From Ifrita kowaldi (taxonomy: Eukaryota > Chordata > Aves > Passeriformes > Cinclosomatidae), in NCBI GenBank assembly GCA_013398055.1, contig VZRS01014306.1:5077-69076 (forward strand): DNA of 64,000 bases, read 5' to 3'. A program made the position numbers and the translations under genes. This document shows positions 62,307-64,000 of this stretch, one piece after another (position 1 is the first letter of the stretch; every line of letters begins with the position of its first letter). The notes below the pieces were generated by a model that searched no databases, was not told the DNA's origin, and was given only the letters and a program-made list of their open reading frames with translations.

Positions 62307-64000
62307 GCAAATTGCAGGAACACACATGGACTTGCATTTTCTCATGAAAACATAGCTACTCCAAAGTGATTTAACAGTAGCTGCAGTTAACTATTGAGAG
62401 AAAATCTTGATATTGCCTCTTTCAAAAGTACACTTTCTATAATGTTGTACTTACAGGAACTAGTAGTTTTCAAACAGTCAAGCACTAGGATTAATTGGTG
62501 GGATATTCTTATGAAACACAACTGATGGAAATGCCTATTCAAATTGAAATATCAATAATAACCCTGAATCCATTGTTCTGTTCATTCCCAAGAAAAGATA
62601 CACAGCAGCTTTCCTTGAAGACCTCAGTGCTTGTCTTCAGCAGATGAAATTCACCTGTGGGAATGTGGAGTGCACAAGCCCCTCCATCTACTTGTGCCCT
62701 GACTTCTGCTTCAAGAAGGAAAAATGGCCTAAAATATATAAAAAATATATTCTTATGTACTTTTAGATTTTACACCTGTGTTCACTGGAACATGCCACTT
62801 TCTAGACTTGTTTCTGAAACCCATAATATCAACATATTTCTCTTGAGAAAAATGGCCTTTTTATACATTACTTGTATCTCCATGACAATAAGTGCTGGTG
62901 TGATCATACTGGAGAATGGAAGTGTTCTTTATGTATAGGTATCTAGGATGCTTATCCGCGTAGCAACATTTCTCAGCTAAGACCTGAGGAAAATAGCTTG
63001 TCTCATAAGATAAGAGATTGGTTCTGTCTTCATGGCATGTCTGCCCTTAGTCTATATCTCCAGCAAAGCAGGATTACTCTGCATCTTCAATAACAAGTTT
63101 TCAGTAGCTCTGTAGTAAGCATTTTGAGAGTTTTGGTATTTGGTGAGCATTGCATTATCCTTTGGCACTTAGATGACTCTTACATTCAAATGATTTCCTG
63201 TCTGATACAGAATCACCTGTTCAAAAGTCTAGGCATTTAGAGAAATAAATGGCTACTTTATACATTATTTCTAAAATCTGAAGTGCTCATCTCTTTGAAA
63301 TGAACATCTCTGTTTCACTAAAACAAGTTAGAAAGTATATTCCATGGTGAATTAGATACAGCTAGCAAGAGGACTCCAGGCAGAAATGGTTTTAATAATT
63401 TTCATCCATTCCAGCCAGTGAGGCCAATGTGTTTATGTGATTTTCAATTGTTACGTCTGACCAGGGGTCCTTCAGAAGCCATCATTATCCCATGCCAGCT
63501 GCCCTCTTCATTTGCCTAGTGACAACCAGTTTCCTTTCCTAAAATGGTCAGAAGCAACTGAACAGTTCTCTGGAATTTAGGAGTTGTCTGTGCCCATCAA
63601 AACACAAGTGAGATAGGCAAGAAAACAGACCACAGAAAAGTATCATTAACCTCAAAATATTGAAATAAATTCAAATTTCTGGTCTCGTGAGACCACATTC
63701 AAGATTGTGCCTGCTGATCTGTGCTGTAATGTAAAAATACAGCAGTCTGTATTGTGATAACAGAAGAAACCTGCATGCTGAAATTTTTAATCATTTTCCA
63801 AAGCAACTAAAGTATCATTTTTGTTGAATTATGTCTATTTGTAAACAGAAACATTTGACGTGACATATTTCAAAATTATTATGTTTGTTGTTTTTGCACA
63901 TATCAGTGTCAACAGTTTATATGATAATGAACATCTAAAATTAAAGGAGAGATAGATGAATACCTCACATGAAATGCTGTACAGCTATTTTTAAATTAAT
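62307..64000. other. Non-coding stretch to the window end
   Basis: AT-rich sequence without recognisable genes or repeats. Bases 63340-63560 are complex and might be a regulatory element, but with no distinctive motif cluster I make no separate call. Confidence 0.5.

Noticed and set aside
1..64000. CRISPR arrays, tRNA or rRNA genes, phage or bacterial mobile elements
   Set aside because: No regularly spaced direct repeats, cloverleaf-type sequences or prokaryotic gene layout are visible; the sequence is vertebrate in character.

Overview
The window looks like a piece of bird nuclear genome, or at least a sauropsid one, and almost all of it is non-coding. The main evidence is repeat content. 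Several truncated CR1 LINEs end in the octamer ATTCTATG typical of bird CR1, and older CR1 and L2-clade relics of the kind still common in turtles and crocodilians are present but badly decayed. There are no Alu or L1-like elements, repeat density is low, and a single N at 18922 shows that this is a draft assembly. No open reading frame gives a protein family I recognise. The longest (179, 175 and 151 codons) open with TTG or GTG or lie in base-skewed DNA, and I reject them. No tRNA, rRNA, CRISPR array, operon or bacterial feature is visible.

Layout. Bases 1-4990 are the richest part for regulation: two AT-rich stretches with tight inverted repeats (1640-1990 and 3100-3780), a CpG island (about 3920-4560), and directly beside it an AT-rich block dense in homeodomain cores and POU-like motifs (4563-4990). 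This pairing resembles the start or flank of a developmental regulator, but no exon can be named. Bases 5000-26980 are AT-rich intergenic or intronic DNA with scattered simple repeats, ancient repeat fragments, a T-box-like palindrome (7673-7687) and two CTCF-like motifs. Bases 26985-29962 are a repeat cluster: a young-type CR1 end, an older CR1 3' region on the minus strand, and an ancient CR1 ORF2 relic on the plus strand. Bases 30000-55700 are mostly unannotated AT-rich DNA with one plus-strand CR1 (41290-41681), one minus-strand CR1 (48282-48530), a nested inverted repeat (40692-40840), microsatellites and ancient fragments. Bases 55740-56450 are a second regulatory candidate with two adjacent palindromes and an octamer site. 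Bases 57240-58035 hold a decayed minus-strand L2-clade LINE. A purine-rich stretch follows, then a GC-rich promoter-like or LTR-like segment (60690-61400) and a last minus-strand CR1 (61937-62306).

No set of genes works together here. The plausible biology is long-range regulation in a gene desert or large intron, over a background of dead retroelements. I found no convincing novel system. All conservation and family statements were made by eye and need alignment to confirm.
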